Shown one piece after another: positions 44,093 through 55,435 of a DNA stretch of 64,000 nucleotides; positions within the stretch are counted from its first letter, which is position 1; every line of letters begins with the position of its first letter. The notes beneath the pieces were generated by a model, which was given only the letters and a program-made list of their open reading frames with translations, was not told the origin of the DNA and made no database searches. Both the position numbers and the translations under genes were made by a program. The stretch lies in NCBI GenBank assembly GCA_951799445.1, contig OX637296.1:18600001-18664000 (forward strand), in the 5' to 3' direction. This DNA comes from Pseudisothecium myosuroides (taxonomy: Eukaryota; Streptophyta; Bryopsida; Hypnales; Lembophyllaceae).

Positions 44093-46391
44093 ATAACAAT
44101 TTTGGTCAAGTTTAACTTCTACAGTCCCAAGGCCATTTTCTTTACCAAAAAACACTAGAAATTGCCTTTATCAATGCAAACCAAAAAAATTTAAACATTT
44201 GTTTCTTTTGTACATAGAGATCAACAAAACCAAGTATGGATTTGATATTTTTTCATTCAAACAACCATATCGTAAGTATCAGTGGGCAAATTCCAAAAGT
44301 ATATATACAAAAGTTGTAGTATGTGACATATAACACACTATTACTGTCCGAACCACTACAGACATTTGAAGGAAAAATTAGTTGTGATTTGAAAGAAAAT
44401 TAATTTCAAAGTTAGCTATGGCAAAAACTTGGTTTGGTGCCCAATAATTTGGAATTACTTTATATTTTGTCAATTTTTTCTTAGATCTCCAAAAAAACTC
44501 TTTGTGCCTTGGCATGTTGGTATACATCATTTTAGATTGTTGTACACGAAAATTGAAGAAAGTCGACATTAATTAAATTTAAAATATTCACAATTTGACA
44601 ACTACATGCAAATGATGTTGGTTCTCACAATATTTGAAATTTGTTTATGAATTGAGAGCATGGAATTGCATTAACCATTATAAAGAAAATATAGGTTGCA
44701 ACATGAATCATTGTTATATCTTAATCCCCTTGCATTTGAAATTTTTGTTGAAAATGACAATACATTCAATTTATATGTTAGAGCTCAATGATGCATTTAA
44801 AATTTAAAATTTTTGTACAAAGACTAGAGTTCATAACACACATAATTGATTCAACCAATAAATTTTTTGCGAATAAAAGTTGAAATGAATTTTTTGGGAA
44901 ATATTAAGAAAGGCAAGTCTATTGTTTGTTTAAGCAACTATAATAACTCGGTAATGGAACAATATACTCTACAATAATAGATTATATAAGTATTATATAT
45001 TACATATTATATGCATGCACACACTTATATACATGTACACACATATACACAAATTATGATATAAGACTTCAATACAAATAGTACATGCTTGAAAGTATAC
45101 AATTTGTTGAAGTCAAGTTAGATTGCGCAGATCAAAGCAAAATTTTTATATTGCCAACTATATTTTGGATATAAATTGTTAGAAATTGTCAGTTTTCAAT
45201 GCATTGCATACAAATGATTTAAAAAAATTTAACTTTAAAAATTTATATACTACTACTGCAAGTTTTTGTATAATATTTTCGGAAAATTTGACTATGTAGA
45301 TTGCAATATTACAGTGTTTTAAATAAGAATTTTTTTGCTTAGTACTATTCAACAGACTTTCAATACTTTTGGAGTGAAGTTCTACAACACATGTAGTGTT
45401 TTTTTTAAACAATTGTGTACTACATCATGTTAGATATATAATTTCCAAATTTGAGAAAGTTTCCCAAAATTACTGGCCATATATTTGAAAAAACTTTGTG
45501 CAATATAACTTTTGATTCATGCATCTAATTGGTTTTTTCTCTTACAAATGGATATACATTCTCACATCTAGTATCAAAATTTTTATAATATATATTCAAT
45601 ATTGACTTCATACGATTCTACACAAATTTTTAATTGTTCCTTTAAGAAACATTGCTGTGTTGGAGTTAAGTGCTCAATCTTAGAGGAATTTATTCAATGA
45701 TTTAATTAATGACCTAACAAAATGGAATGAATGAAATTCAAGTCTTTTTACAAATGGAATAGATTTTAATTCATTCATCATTCATCATTAAACTATTGGT
45801 TTTAAATGTGTCAAGATTATTAACTCAAGGTGTATTACCTCACCTTTAGTTTGACATAATGTTGTCATTTGATTTAATTTTAATTTACACTTTAAACTAA
45901 TAAAAGTTTAAACCTTCAAGAATGAAATGTCTATTGAATGGACAATTGAATAATTCAGGTAGGTTCGTATAAAGTCAACTTGAACAAATGAAGGTAAAGA
46001 TGGGTGAACTCAAGATGTTAATTCTAGATGGTAGCCCATAAGATAATTGCACCTATTTGTCACGTATCTCTAAATTTGAATCCTAAAGATTTTTGCTTAA
46101 AATATACGTCTATTCATAAGAGTCTAGAGTTCAATTTTATATATGCATAATTCTAAGACAAGACCCACGAAAATTTCACACAACTGAATAATAGGAACCA
46201 TGTTCAAAGGCTAATTCCAATGTGTAAGGTAACTGCATCTAATTATCACCCTTTCTAAAACCAACCCCTAAAGATTCTTGCCAAAAATGCATTTCCCCTA
46301 TTTATGAGAACCAAGGATTTTTTAAGGTGCGCCTATTTTCAATACCTCAAATATTCATAATTTAATCATGTGGTTTCTAAAAAATGCTTAG
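44093..46391. other. AT-rich gene-free stretch
   Basis: One of the most AT-rich stretches in the window. It holds only short frames, (AT)/(ATAC) words near 44990-45060, and no terminal repeats that I could pair. Nothing is recognised. Confidence 0.5.
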
Positions 46392-47320
46392 CCTAGCTCC
46401 ATTGTCCCTGCAAGGGGTAAAAATGGATTTTAGGTAGGCTCCTACAATCTAAATTTTCATCATAATTTTTTGAAATTTCTTTAAGATAGCTCTGAAGGAA
46501 TATATATAAGTAAAATGGCAATGAATCAAAGCTTTCAATTAGTGCCCAAGAGCAAAAATTATGCTACAATAACCTCAAAACAGCCCAACCATGACAACAG
46601 AAACATCTACAAAATTTTGAAATAAAAATATTTTTTTCCCCTCTTAAATTATATTTCTGTCTACATAGAAAGCTTTGATTCATTGCCATTTTACTAGTAA
46701 TGTGAAAGTAACGGAGCTTCTTGTTTTGTAGGCAATCATTGCAACATTCTTGAGAAAATAACATATTGGATTGGTTTTTTAACTCAATTTTCAAAATAAA
46801 AAAAATTGGTCTACACAGTATACTATGCTTGCTAGAATAATTTCACCTTTGGGATAAATGAGTTTCAATTCCATCTTGAAGCTATTAACATTCATTTTTC
46901 CTTTCGTCTTGTACTAATTTCTAATAATTTTTTTTTTAAAGAATGAAAATCAAATTCTTGTTTCTAAATTTGTTTTCCCCCTAAACTGTTAACTCAAATC
47001 TTCAACATTAAACAAAGTTTTTTTAATCAAAATCTCTAGTACAAAAATTTTAAGCTAAGAAGATTTAAAGTCAAATAATTTAGTCACGAAACATGCACAA
47101 AAGAACTCATTTTCTTTACTTCAAATGGAAATAACTTGCATTCTAAGCGGTAAAAATTTCTGAAATTTCTTCCACACATTCTTATACCAGTCAAAGTATA
47201 AGACCCAATGATAAAATTTGTAAAAATAAAAGCAATTTATAACAATTCTTGTTCTTTACAATAAAAATGGTAGTTTTGAATGTTTTTTTTAATGAAGAGA
47301 AGACTTTGGGACTTCAAGGG
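46392..47320 (+). mobile_element. piggyBac-like element, subfamily 2, copy E, decayed left end
   Basis: The right end is GGGACTTCAAGGG followed by TTAA (47321-47324). The left end is degenerate (TTAGCCTAGCTCCATTGTCCC), aligning with copy D's TTAACCCCTAAAGGACCATTG region. Shared inner blocks include TAGAAAGCTTTGATTCATT, CACCTTTGGGATAA and TTCCACACATTCTTATACCA. Confidence 0.65.
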
Positions 47321-48345
47321 TTAACAAGAGAATCTAGGACACTCTTTTGACTTCCTACAGCATCCAACAAAAAAACTGAAGCAATTTAATAATCGGAAAA
47401 TTGCTCAGTTCCTCATAGAGACACAAAGGGAGTACCGTAGTTCCCTAAGTTCATGCACTTGGGCAGAAACACAAGTTGCACACCCGTGCCAGAACCGAAG
47501 CCCACAACATTAACAACACATGCACGACCTGAACCACACCGAACCATCCCGAACCGATTTGACCAAACTCAACCCGAGCCGCACCATTCCGAACCTGAGC
47601 ACCCCGAACCGACCTCGAACTGATCTGACTCATCAGGAAAAGGCAAAAGCAAGGCCCTCCCTTTCCACCCAATGACGTGGCGACCATCCCCAACCACCCT
47701 CTCCCCAAGCGGCCAAGGCGCCAAGCCCCATTCCCCATTCCCCAACCAACCGACCCCAATGAAAAATTCATCATATCAAGTCCAACCCGCCCTTTTCACC
47801 ACGTGTCACCTAACCACACGTCCCTACTCTTTTTTCTCGACGTCCCAAGACTCGACGTCCCCAACCCCCCTAGTGAGTGAGTGGCCCGAAAGCTCTCAAC
47901 TGAAGGGCCCCCAAGGCAAGTCCCCGTCTTTTTACCCTTTCCACCTTTTTTTCTTTCTCTCTTGGCCCTTGGCTTGGCCCTTGGCTTGGCCCTTTCCACC
48001 CACACATCTTCTCCGTCGTTCCTCTAACTTACTACAAAATCACATTCCCGCAATTCTTCACTTCCTACTGCTCTTCTCACTACCAAACCAAACCGTCTCT
48101 CAGCATAGCAGCCTCTCTCTCTCTCCTCTCTTCTCGTCTCTTCTCTTGTTCCTTGTTCTTGCTTGTGAGTTCTCTTGCTTGTGGCTTTCTCCGAGGTGAG
48201 GCGGTGTCAAAACTGCAGATTGGTGACCTTGATTGGAGGCGTATTGGAGGCGTATCGAGTGAATGAAGGGGTGGTGAGAGCTTTGGTTGGAGAAGTGGGA
48301 GTGGGAGAAGGGGAAGGGCAAGGGGAATAGATTGAAGAGATAGCG
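47321..48345 (+). promoter_or_regulatory. Promoter and CT-rich leader of the Dof gene
   Basis: 47546-47625 is a degenerate CCGAACC-rich simple repeat. 47640-47990 is C-rich, with GACGTGG near 47671 and CACGTGTC near 47800 (G-box-like cores) and a TTGGCCCTTGGCTTGGCCC direct repeat near 47962-47990. From 48108 a CTCTCTCTCT tract typical of plant 5' leaders precedes the ATG. Frames over 47672-48199 are C/T-rich and low-complexity, and I treat them as leader. TATA box and start site are not certain. Confidence 0.5.
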
Positions 48346-48868
48346 ATGTCGAAGCTTCGGAAGTGGATGATGAAGGAAGAGAGGGACACGACGTCTTGTG
48401 GGAGTGGGGATTTGTCGTCGTCAGCGATTAAGCTCTTTGGGAAGACGATTGGCGTGAGCGCCAGTGCGGATTCGGCGTCCATGGTGTCGGTGGCGACTAA
48501 GGTAGGATTGCGTTGCTGCAATTGGGGTGGACATTGAAGATTTGGGGGTTGGGGTTGGGGTTGGGGTTGCAGTGAGTTTGTTGTATTTGGGAGTGTTTTT
48601 TTGTAGTTGTTGAGTTTTCGTGAGGATGGTGTGTTGATGGTTTCTTTTGTTTTTTGATGTTTTCAGGCTGGAAGTGAGGAAGTGGATGGAGCCTCGACGC
48701 TATTGGAAGGGGAGAATTTGGGAAGCTCCCCGGGGAGCATTTGCAGTGAAGGAGGGATGGAAGGGGAGGTTGAGAATGGGGATGGTGTGGTGCCTGAGGT
48801 CGTGAACGTGGACCCTGTTGTGGTACCATCAGTGCAACCTGAGCGCAATCCGATGTCACCATCGCCGC

Positions 48869-48903
<35 letters not shown>

Positions 48904-50019
48904 GCACACCAACAGCAACAACAACAACAACCCCAACTCGAAAACGGCAATCCCACCCCGCAAAGAGCCTTGACGCAAGAGCAGAAGAAGGAGCAGTGCT
49001 TGAAGAAGCCCGACAAGCTCATCCCGTGTCCCCGCTGCGAGAGCGTGGACACCAAGTTCTGCTACTACAACAACTACAACATCAACCAACCCCGCCATTT
49101 CTGCAAGAGCTGCCAGCGCTACTGGACAGCCGGGGGCACTCTTCGCAACGTCTTGGTCGGCGCAGGACGTCGCAAGAACAAGTACGGAGTTGGTTCCAAA
49201 CAAGACGCAGACAATCCGAATACCCATTCCTCCGGGGCTATAGTAGTGCGAATGGATCATCACGAGCCCGCGCAGCAACCTTCCTTCGCGCCCGCAGTGA
49301 TGAACGCTTACACTCTCGGTACCGTCCCGCCCATGAACATCCCGCATCACGGCCAGGTGGGAGGGGGCTCCGACTCCAGCACAGTGACCACCATGGGACT
49401 CGCCAGCGCCTTCAAGCCCCTGCAACCCGAAGTTTCTTCCGACTCCGTTTCAAAATTGCGACAGAGGACCCATCCTGAAGGGACGAAAAACGCCGACTGC
49501 GCGAGCTCAGGCAACGACGTCACTTCCTCCGCGCCGACGTACGTTCTCACGCCAAGAGCGCCTCCCGACACGCAGCAAGCGGTGTGGACGAAATCGTCGG
49601 GGGGGACGCCACTAGGGTTCTTTAACGGCGCTTGGCCTTATGGGTACAACATCGGGTGGAGCGGCAACGGGGCGCCATCGCTGGCGCATTCCGTGTCCAT
49701 GGGCTCAGGAAACACGCCGTCGCCGGTGTGGACAGGGATGTGGGCGCAAGCTGCACCTGTCGGGCCGACGTTCGGGTGGAACATGTTGCAAGGCGGGTGG
49801 ACGTTGCCGTGGCGACCGGTGCCTGCGGTGGGGGTGCAGATGCAGCAGGCGCAAAGCCAAGGAGGAGCTACTACGATTAGTTCGACGACTACCACAAGTC
49901 CTCCACGGAAACGAGAAGGCGCAGCGCTTTCTGAAGGAGAGAGAGGCAAGATTGCGAGGGTGGGAAGTGGGGAAGAAGCCTCTGGGACCGTGAATGGGTC
50001 TCGGTCACATTCTCGGTGA
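48346..50019 (+). CDS. CDF: Dof zinc-finger transcription factor, CDF (cycling Dof factor)-like, two exons
   Basis: Dof proteins bind AAAG/CTTT sites. The CDF group represses photoperiod genes in flowering plants. Exons 48346-48501 and 48667-50019 (GT-AG, phase 0) give 502 aa. Exon 1 encodes 52 aa with [14 protein letters not shown], the N-terminal CDF hallmark. Exon 2 has an acidic region, a polyglutamine tract (about residues 120-140, CAA repeats at 48869-48930), then the Dof finger at about 166-224: [39 protein letters not shown] and a basic GRRKNK tail. The cysteines are C173, C176, C198, C201 (CX2CX21CX2C). The long C-terminal part is Trp/Gly/Pro-rich ([32 protein letters not shown]), as in CDFs, with KREG and basic ends. 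The LWVPKTLRIDDP motif near the end of angiosperm CDFs is not visible. The CT-rich leader lies directly upstream. Confidence 0.92.
48869..48930 (+). repeat. CAA/CAG repeat encoding polyglutamine in the Dof gene
   Basis: Twelve Gln codons, Ala-His, then seven Gln codons, almost all CAA. It is likely length-polymorphic. It lies between the acidic region and the zinc finger. Confidence 0.9.
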
Positions 50020-51189
50020 ATGTGTGTAGAATTTTTGGGTGGGATGGAGCAGATTCAACAGGGAATCGGAAAGATGGTGACTATAGGGAGTAGCTAGGAT
50101 TGGCGTGCTCGTTGATAGAAAAGAACTCAGGTTGAAGGAAATGGCGAGAGTGATAGGAGGTTTTGTGTCTGTCTATCTCTGTCTGTCTATCTATCTGTCT
50201 GTCTCTGTTGTTGCTGCTCGATCCGGACCGGCTTTATTATACTGAGGACTCCCTTAGGCCAGACGAAATGGAAGGCGGGTGGGAGGGGTACATAGCACTT
50301 GAGATCGATCGATGTATACAAAATTCGAAAGGACCCGAAATGGTTAGCTGTAGTTGTGCTCGTTACGTATGATGATAATTTTTTGGAAATGGTTCTGCCC
50401 ATTCTGATCCTTTTGTAGTTGGTGATATTGTAACAATGAGAAGTGTTCCACTTGGTTATCCCACATGAGGTTGTGTTGCGGTGCTCTTCTGGTTACGCTC
50501 GTGATGTATTTGTGAAATGGCTCTGTATGTGTTGGTGTGGTGTACTTGATTGATTTGCAATGCCATTTTCATATGTGTTGAGGTTGAATGTTTGTTTTTT
50601 GTTCTCAAGTCATTTGCGTTGGGTTTGATGTTGTGATTACAGTTGTCTGTCGCTAGCTTAGGTCACTGACTTGCACCACTTGCGACAAGCGCATCGTATA
50701 GCTGTTGAGTATTTGCCATTTTAAGTAGATTTTCTGGACTCTCTCTCCCTGACTGTTTTGCCTAAAGAAGTCTCTGTTGCATTGGACTCTGTTGCATTGG
50801 TTTTGGTACGATCTCCCTGGTGAGCTCTTCCATCGATGCCATGGCTGAAGCGATTGCTGCTGCTGCTGCTGCTGCATCTGGTGGCTTTGAACTTTCAAAA
50901 AGATACCTTTGTCCGACTTTATGCTCTGCTGCAGGGATGGTAGGTGTGAGGGTTCATCACTCAGTCTACCTTATAATTGCTTTTTCACCTTATTCCTCGT
51001 CAATGCTTTTTCAGAGGGTTCAGTGACCGTAAGGTCATACATGCATTTGTCTTATGAATGCATCGAATGTGATGATGATGCGAAACTACCCAGATTCAGA
51101 CGCTTTATTCGCAATGGTCAACAGTTACCTTTCTTCGTCACACTGGGCATTTTGGCCTTTAACAATCGCTGTGAATGGACCAACGTTTT
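50020..51189 (+). other. 3' UTR and downstream flank of the Dof gene
   Basis: A (TCTG/TCTA)n microsatellite lies at 50168-50207. The 3' UTR probably ends between 50430 and 50650. A (GCT)n run at 50856-50877 lies in a small frame (Ala run), which I do not consider a supported gene. Confidence 0.5.
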
Positions 51190-51400
51190 ACACAGATGAA
51201 GACTTCCCAAGTCCTGCTTCATATTAACAATCCCTCTGTGGGGAAGTTTAACACCAACATTTCGTGTTTTTTTACACAGATGAAGACTTCCTAAGTCCTG
51301 TTTAATATTAACAAATGAATCCCTCTGTGTGGAAGTTCAATACACCAACATTTCTTATTTTTTTACGCAGATGAAGACTTCCCAAGTCCTGCTTCATGAT
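51190..51400 (+). repeat. Three-copy tandem repeat, 84-91-bp period
   Basis: Units begin ACACAGATGAAGACTTCC at 51190, 51274 and (as ACGCAG) 51365. Each continues AAGTCCTG-TTCATATTAACAA, CCCTCTGTG-GGAAGTT and ACACCAACATTTC. The last unit is partial. Confidence 0.85.
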
Positions 51401-53149
51401 CTCTGTTCTTCCACAGTTGCAAATTTGAAGAATCCGTCGTCTACAAAGAGATGTTTCTGTACTTTGAAGATGCCAAGACTTCCTATCTACAACATACGAC
51501 TGTGGTTGCTTTGCACGGAAGCCTTGAACGCCCCCAAACGCGTAGACTGGTGACTTCGGCACTACGTGACCATGTACGTGACCCTTTAGTTATTGACAAA
51601 GGCGGTCACACAAAATTATTCCTCTTCTAAATAACCGACTCACTGGGGTGCTCACTTTGTTAATCAGACTACCACCATTCGAATTTCACGCAGTTCAATG
51701 TTCCCCAAAACACAAAAATAGACCCCAACTTTCATCACTGTCAATTCCATTTAGAAACTACACATAACCAAAAATAAAAACCTGATAATAAGTAGAAACT
51801 CGTGCACACAAACACAGCACTGGCACGCTCACATAAGTTAAGTTTAACCCAAATTTCTATGCTCCATTTGCACCATAGAATGGCCCAACGAATCAAAGAG
51901 TCATGAGACTTCAAAAAATAAAAAATAAAAAATAGTGATGAGACAACTGAACGGGGAGCGAGAAACGACCCCTAAACCCGCAGGACTTCAAAAGCTCCGG
52001 GTGGCCCCCTGAAATAGCAAAAGGCCTTTGGATCGGCCTATCCCAAGCCATTGCCCCTCGTGGGTGCTCATCATTGCGAAGCAGCTCAAGCTAAATCCGG
52101 GTTGGCTGCTTTACTGTGGCCTTCACGTGGCTCCCCCCCTTGGAATCCGATTATTTTAGCCTCTCGGATGGCCTTATCTCAAAGAGAGAATGCCACCCCC
52201 AAAATAAGGGCAAAAATAAGAGCAAAATAAGGGCAAAAAAAGGGCAAACAAGGAAAGGAAAGGGGCAAAAAAAAGGAAAAAATAAATTCTAAATTTATAT
52301 CCCTGGTTTTCTGTCCAAGAAGGGACCCTAGGGACTGATCCCTAGTCCCTACTGTATGATACTACTATTTCTTGTTCAAATCCGCCTGCCACTGGGTGCT
52401 CCTATTCTGGGCTCGAAAGTTCCACACGTAGCCCTTTTTCTTCGTGTGGATAGTCAATGTGTTTTTTAAATAATAAATGTCCCGGCTTAATTGGGGGCCT
52501 GCCTGCTCACTCTTGTGTGGGATTGCTGGCTGGTAACTGGGATTTTGTTACTGAGGTGGGTTAATGGAGATATTCTATTATATTGGGCTGCATCAATGCC
52601 CGTGTGTTCATTACTACTATTACTGAGTGTAAGTTACCCAGGTCGGTTTTTCCGTGCTTCTGGGGGTAAGGGAGATATACCATATTATTATTATTATTAT
52701 TATTATTATTAGTGTAGCCGTATTCAGTCAGTGAGTTCAGTTGCCTGATTGAGTGTGTGCTGGGGTTAAGTTAAGTTATTACTACGTTATTACCCAGACT
52801 GTTTTTTTGGTTTTTGTTTATTGACACAAATGACACGGAATTTCATTGCATATGTTAAAATACAACTCCCCCAGCCACAACTGAAGTGGGCTTGCTACCC
52901 AGGCAGGCTGTTTTTTTTGTTTTTTTCCTGTTTTCGGTAGTAGTACTGGCTACAGGGGTAATGGATATGGAATATAGTGTGGGCAATGGGATCCGCCTGT
53001 CTTGGTCTCTTGGACTCACTCCTGGCCGTGTGAGTTGAGTTGAGTAGCTTTGGGGCGTTGGGGGTGCAGCCGAGCCGCTTGCTAGTCAGCCACGCAACTA
53101 AGGTAGGAGGTCCATAAAGCGACCATCTAAGCGCTGAACCTGAATTTTG
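51401..53149. other. Intergenic with simple repeats
   Basis: AATAAAA runs lie at 51918-51934, GGGCAAAAA-type repeats at 52206-52275 and (ATT)n at 52684-52711. A compensating TTACCCAGxCxG word recurs at 52635, 52790 and 52897. Frames here show no domain, and I see no gene. Confidence 0.45.
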
Positions 53150-53450
53150 GGGAGGTAAAACATCTTGAAATATTTTTCAGTAAATTTTCCTTGAAAGACA
53201 AGAAGAAATGGCATCTGGCTCAAGTTGTTTCATATTTTTCGGAGCTTTGTGGAATTAGTTATGAAATTTTGAAGGTGAAAAGTCAAAGGGCTGTAAAAGC
53301 GACCACCTCCTAGAATGTACATCCGTTGTACATTTTGGGAAATTGAAGAAAGCAAAATGTACCTGTGTGTCCTGATCGGTTCAAAATGCCCGGTCGGAGT
53401 TCGAGCCTCCTACCTTATTTCCACAAAGCGCAGGCGACTGGCGGGCCTTT
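53150..53450. repeat. Dispersed repeat, related to 34750-34880, 25060-25140 and 62750-62940
   Basis: The left part (GAAATGGCATCTGGCTCAAG) matches the 34.8-kb repeat. The right part (AATGCCCGGTCGGAGTTCGAGCCTCCTACCTTATT, interrupted matches) is like 62868-62905. AGTTCGAGCCTCC resembles a polymerase III B box, so a SINE origin is possible but the A box is weak. Confidence 0.45.
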
Positions 53451-53665
53451 TGGGCGCACTGGTCAGATAAGTGATGCCAGGCAGGCGGAACTCACTTACA
53501 GAAGGCTGGATTCACGCCGGCGATGATCTGATAAGCAGACTCATCACTGGAATACCGTATTGCCGAAGTACAGTAGGAGCACGATTGCCGGGGGGGAGAC
53601 GGAGACGGAGACGGAGACGGACGGACCTACCGAGGATTTCACAATCTTTGGTTGCTGGAGTTTTC
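53451..53665. other. Short spacer with (GGAGAC)n
   Basis: A GGAGACGGAGACGGAGACGG hexanucleotide run lies at 53597-53626. No gene is seen. Confidence 0.5.
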
Positions 53666-53669
53666 TTAA

Positions 53670-54405
53670 CCCTTAAAGGACGGACCCATGACCGCAGATT
53701 TCAAGCGTCATTGCCTATCACTCAGTTTTCCACCATTTTGCAACTAGATATGAATGAAAAAATTTATATTTATTTTTCAGAGATGGAACTACATATCTTC
53801 TATACTTCATAAATTTTTTAGATTTTTTAATGAAAAATTGATTTTTTTGAGAATTTTTGAAGAAATAGTGAAGAAAAATCATATCAAATAGAAAAATATT
53901 TCAAAAAATCAGAAAATTTCACCATGTGTGTATATTACGGTGACAAACATCATGGTGTAAACTCAATTTCCGTGTCATTCTATAATTAGAAAATATTAGA
54001 CATTGAAAATGCATCCCAAGTTCAAATTGCAATAAAATATTCAAAATTACGAATTTTTTCAAAATTCAAATTGGAATAGAAACTAGAGTAGATGACCTTC
54101 ATTTTGTTAGTTGGGCTCAAATTCAAAAAATATCATTTTTGTGGAGAAATTTCAGATTTAGAGCAAGGAGCAACAACTTCCCAAAATACACTAAAATAGC
54201 ATATTTTCTAATCCGTTTTTTTCACTAACTTCTCATTTATGTGAAGACAAACACTTGCAAGACTACAAACTCAATTGGATACTCTTCATAACTCAACATG
54301 AAAGGTCAAGAAGAAATATCCAGATGAAAAAATACTTTCAAGCTTTGTGCAGCTCACAGTATTGTCATCCCGACGCCACAGAATGGCGCCGGCGGCGTTA
54401 CTGGA
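53670..54405 (+). mobile_element. piggyBac-like element with TTAA ends, third type (copy H)
   Basis: TTAA flanks both sides (53666-53669, 54406-54409). The left end is CCCTTAAAGGACGGACCC and the right end GGCGGCGTTACTGGA, which aligns with the CGGCGTTTAAGGG right end of the short MITEs at 22603 and 27672. The 736-bp body is AT-rich and non-coding. The right repeat is degenerate, so the call is less sure than for copies A, C and D. Confidence 0.6.
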
Positions 54406-54409
54406 TTAA

Positions 54410-55046
54410 GCTTTCTGTGTTTTTTGGGTGCAAATGACAGGAATAATTCTGTACTGCCTAAATTAAATGAAAAAAAAACCCAAAAAAACTGCTTGGTTGC
54501 CCTTTCCATTTGGCAATGAATTATTCTTGTCCTTCCGCCGGGGACTTGCTCCCTTGGTTCATTGTACTGTTTCCTCTATCAATGAAAATTGTCCATGTGT
54601 TTCAAATAAATAAATAAATAAATATGCGATTTCCAGATTCTCAAGCTATGCCATTTCTTTATCCAAGAATTGAGCGGATTATTTTTCATCGCTTTTGAGC
54701 AATTTTTCGCTAAAAAAAACCCTGTTGCAACCAAGCCCAAGTGAGACAGGAGTGTTAGGATTGGAGTTTTAGAAATTATAAAGAATTTTGATGTAGAATG
54801 TCCTCTTTGGTCAAATCTAAATTAGTTTGACGAGCCTCTCGCGGAGGCCGTTTTGCCCCCGTTTTACCCTTGGAGAAAAGACACTTTTTATTAGTGAGGC
54901 ATGATAAAATTTGCAAATTCCAAGTTCATATTTGCAATCACAGGCCTCAAATTAGCTAGGAGAGGTCTAGAACGTATCCTAGAGACGGCTTAAAATAGGG
55001 GGTCTTTATTTTACATTCATCCCTGCCTTTACTTCTGTAAGAGGCT
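54410..55046. other. Intergenic; insertion target of the retrotransposon
   Basis: (AAAT)n lies at 54606-54623. 54625-54680 repeats 38535-38590, and 54880-55040 repeats 30130-30340. The retrotransposon therefore landed in an older repeat, which resumes at 60626. Confidence 0.5.
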
Positions 55047-55302
55047 TGTTACGAACCCATTCGTAACAAGGGAACGGTTGTAACGGTTAGGTTAGATGGC
55101 CTCTCCCTTCCCTTTAATAGTCAAGTGAGGAGGCTTGTTCCTCACTTGACATTTTGTGTAATGAAGATAATATGATTTTGGATACAATGTGTAAGTGTGA
55201 TTCTCATTGTCATTATTGTAACTTGGTGGTGATTTAGTGTTGGTTTGCTTTGAATGCAATCTAAGTAGAGCATCAACTTCTTGGTCAAGCCGATCCGTAA
55301 CA
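55047..55302 (+). repeat. 5' LTR of the chromovirus
   Basis: It starts TGTTACGAACCCATTCGTAAC, itself an inverted repeat. A TATA-like TTTAATA is at 55113-55119. A perfect 12-bp stem, GTCAAGTGAGGA (55120-55131) and TCCTCACTTGAC (55139-55150), covers the proposed transcript start at about 55144. It ends CCGATCCGTAACA. Confidence 0.95.
55113..55153 (+). promoter_or_regulatory. Proposed LTR promoter and start of the R region
   Basis: TTTAATA lies 31 nt before ACTTGACATT (55144-55153), a normal TATA-to-start distance. That decamer is the exact complement of the bases next to the LTR (55304-55313). In Tf1-type elements the transcript's first 11 nt pair with the primer-binding site, so this predicts transcription starting at or very near 55144. 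Confidence 0.55.
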
Positions 55303-55303
55303 T

Positions 55304-55313
55304 AATGTCAAGT
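55304..55313 (+). other. Self-priming primer-binding site (proposed)
   Basis: AATGTCAAGT lies one base after the 5' LTR end and is complementary to ACTTGACATT at 55144-55153. The usual plant initiator-tRNA-Met site (TGGTATCAGAGC) is absent. By position and complementarity it corresponds to the Tf1 self-primer site. Ten bases pair, against eleven in Tf1. Confidence 0.6.
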
Positions 55314-55435
55314 CATGCAAAGTCCATGCTCTAATGCGGATTCCCACGTTGAAGGTGCATTGATGGCTTTGGACAACGGCCGTTACCATGAGAGATTTTG
55401 TAGGATTATTTAATTCGGAACCCTAATCTCCTTTG

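Noticed and set aside
47672..48199. 175-aa open frame before the Dof gene
   Set aside because: It is a C/T-rich leader with Phe/Leu/Ser/Pro-biased translation and is opposed by equally long minus-strand frames.
48497..49055. Minus-strand frames rich in Val or Cys opposite the Dof gene
   Set aside because: They are mirror images of the CAA repeat and the coding exon. The plus strand carries a clear zinc-finger gene.
50820..51026. Small frame with an Ala run downstream of the Dof gene
   Set aside because: The Ala run is a (GCT)n microsatellite, and the following sequence has no recognised domain or convincing splice continuation.
55303..55330. tRNA-type primer-binding site next to the 5' LTR
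   Set aside because: The sequence does not match the plant initiator tRNA-Met site or another tRNA 3' end that I can recall. Self-complementarity to the LTR explains it better.
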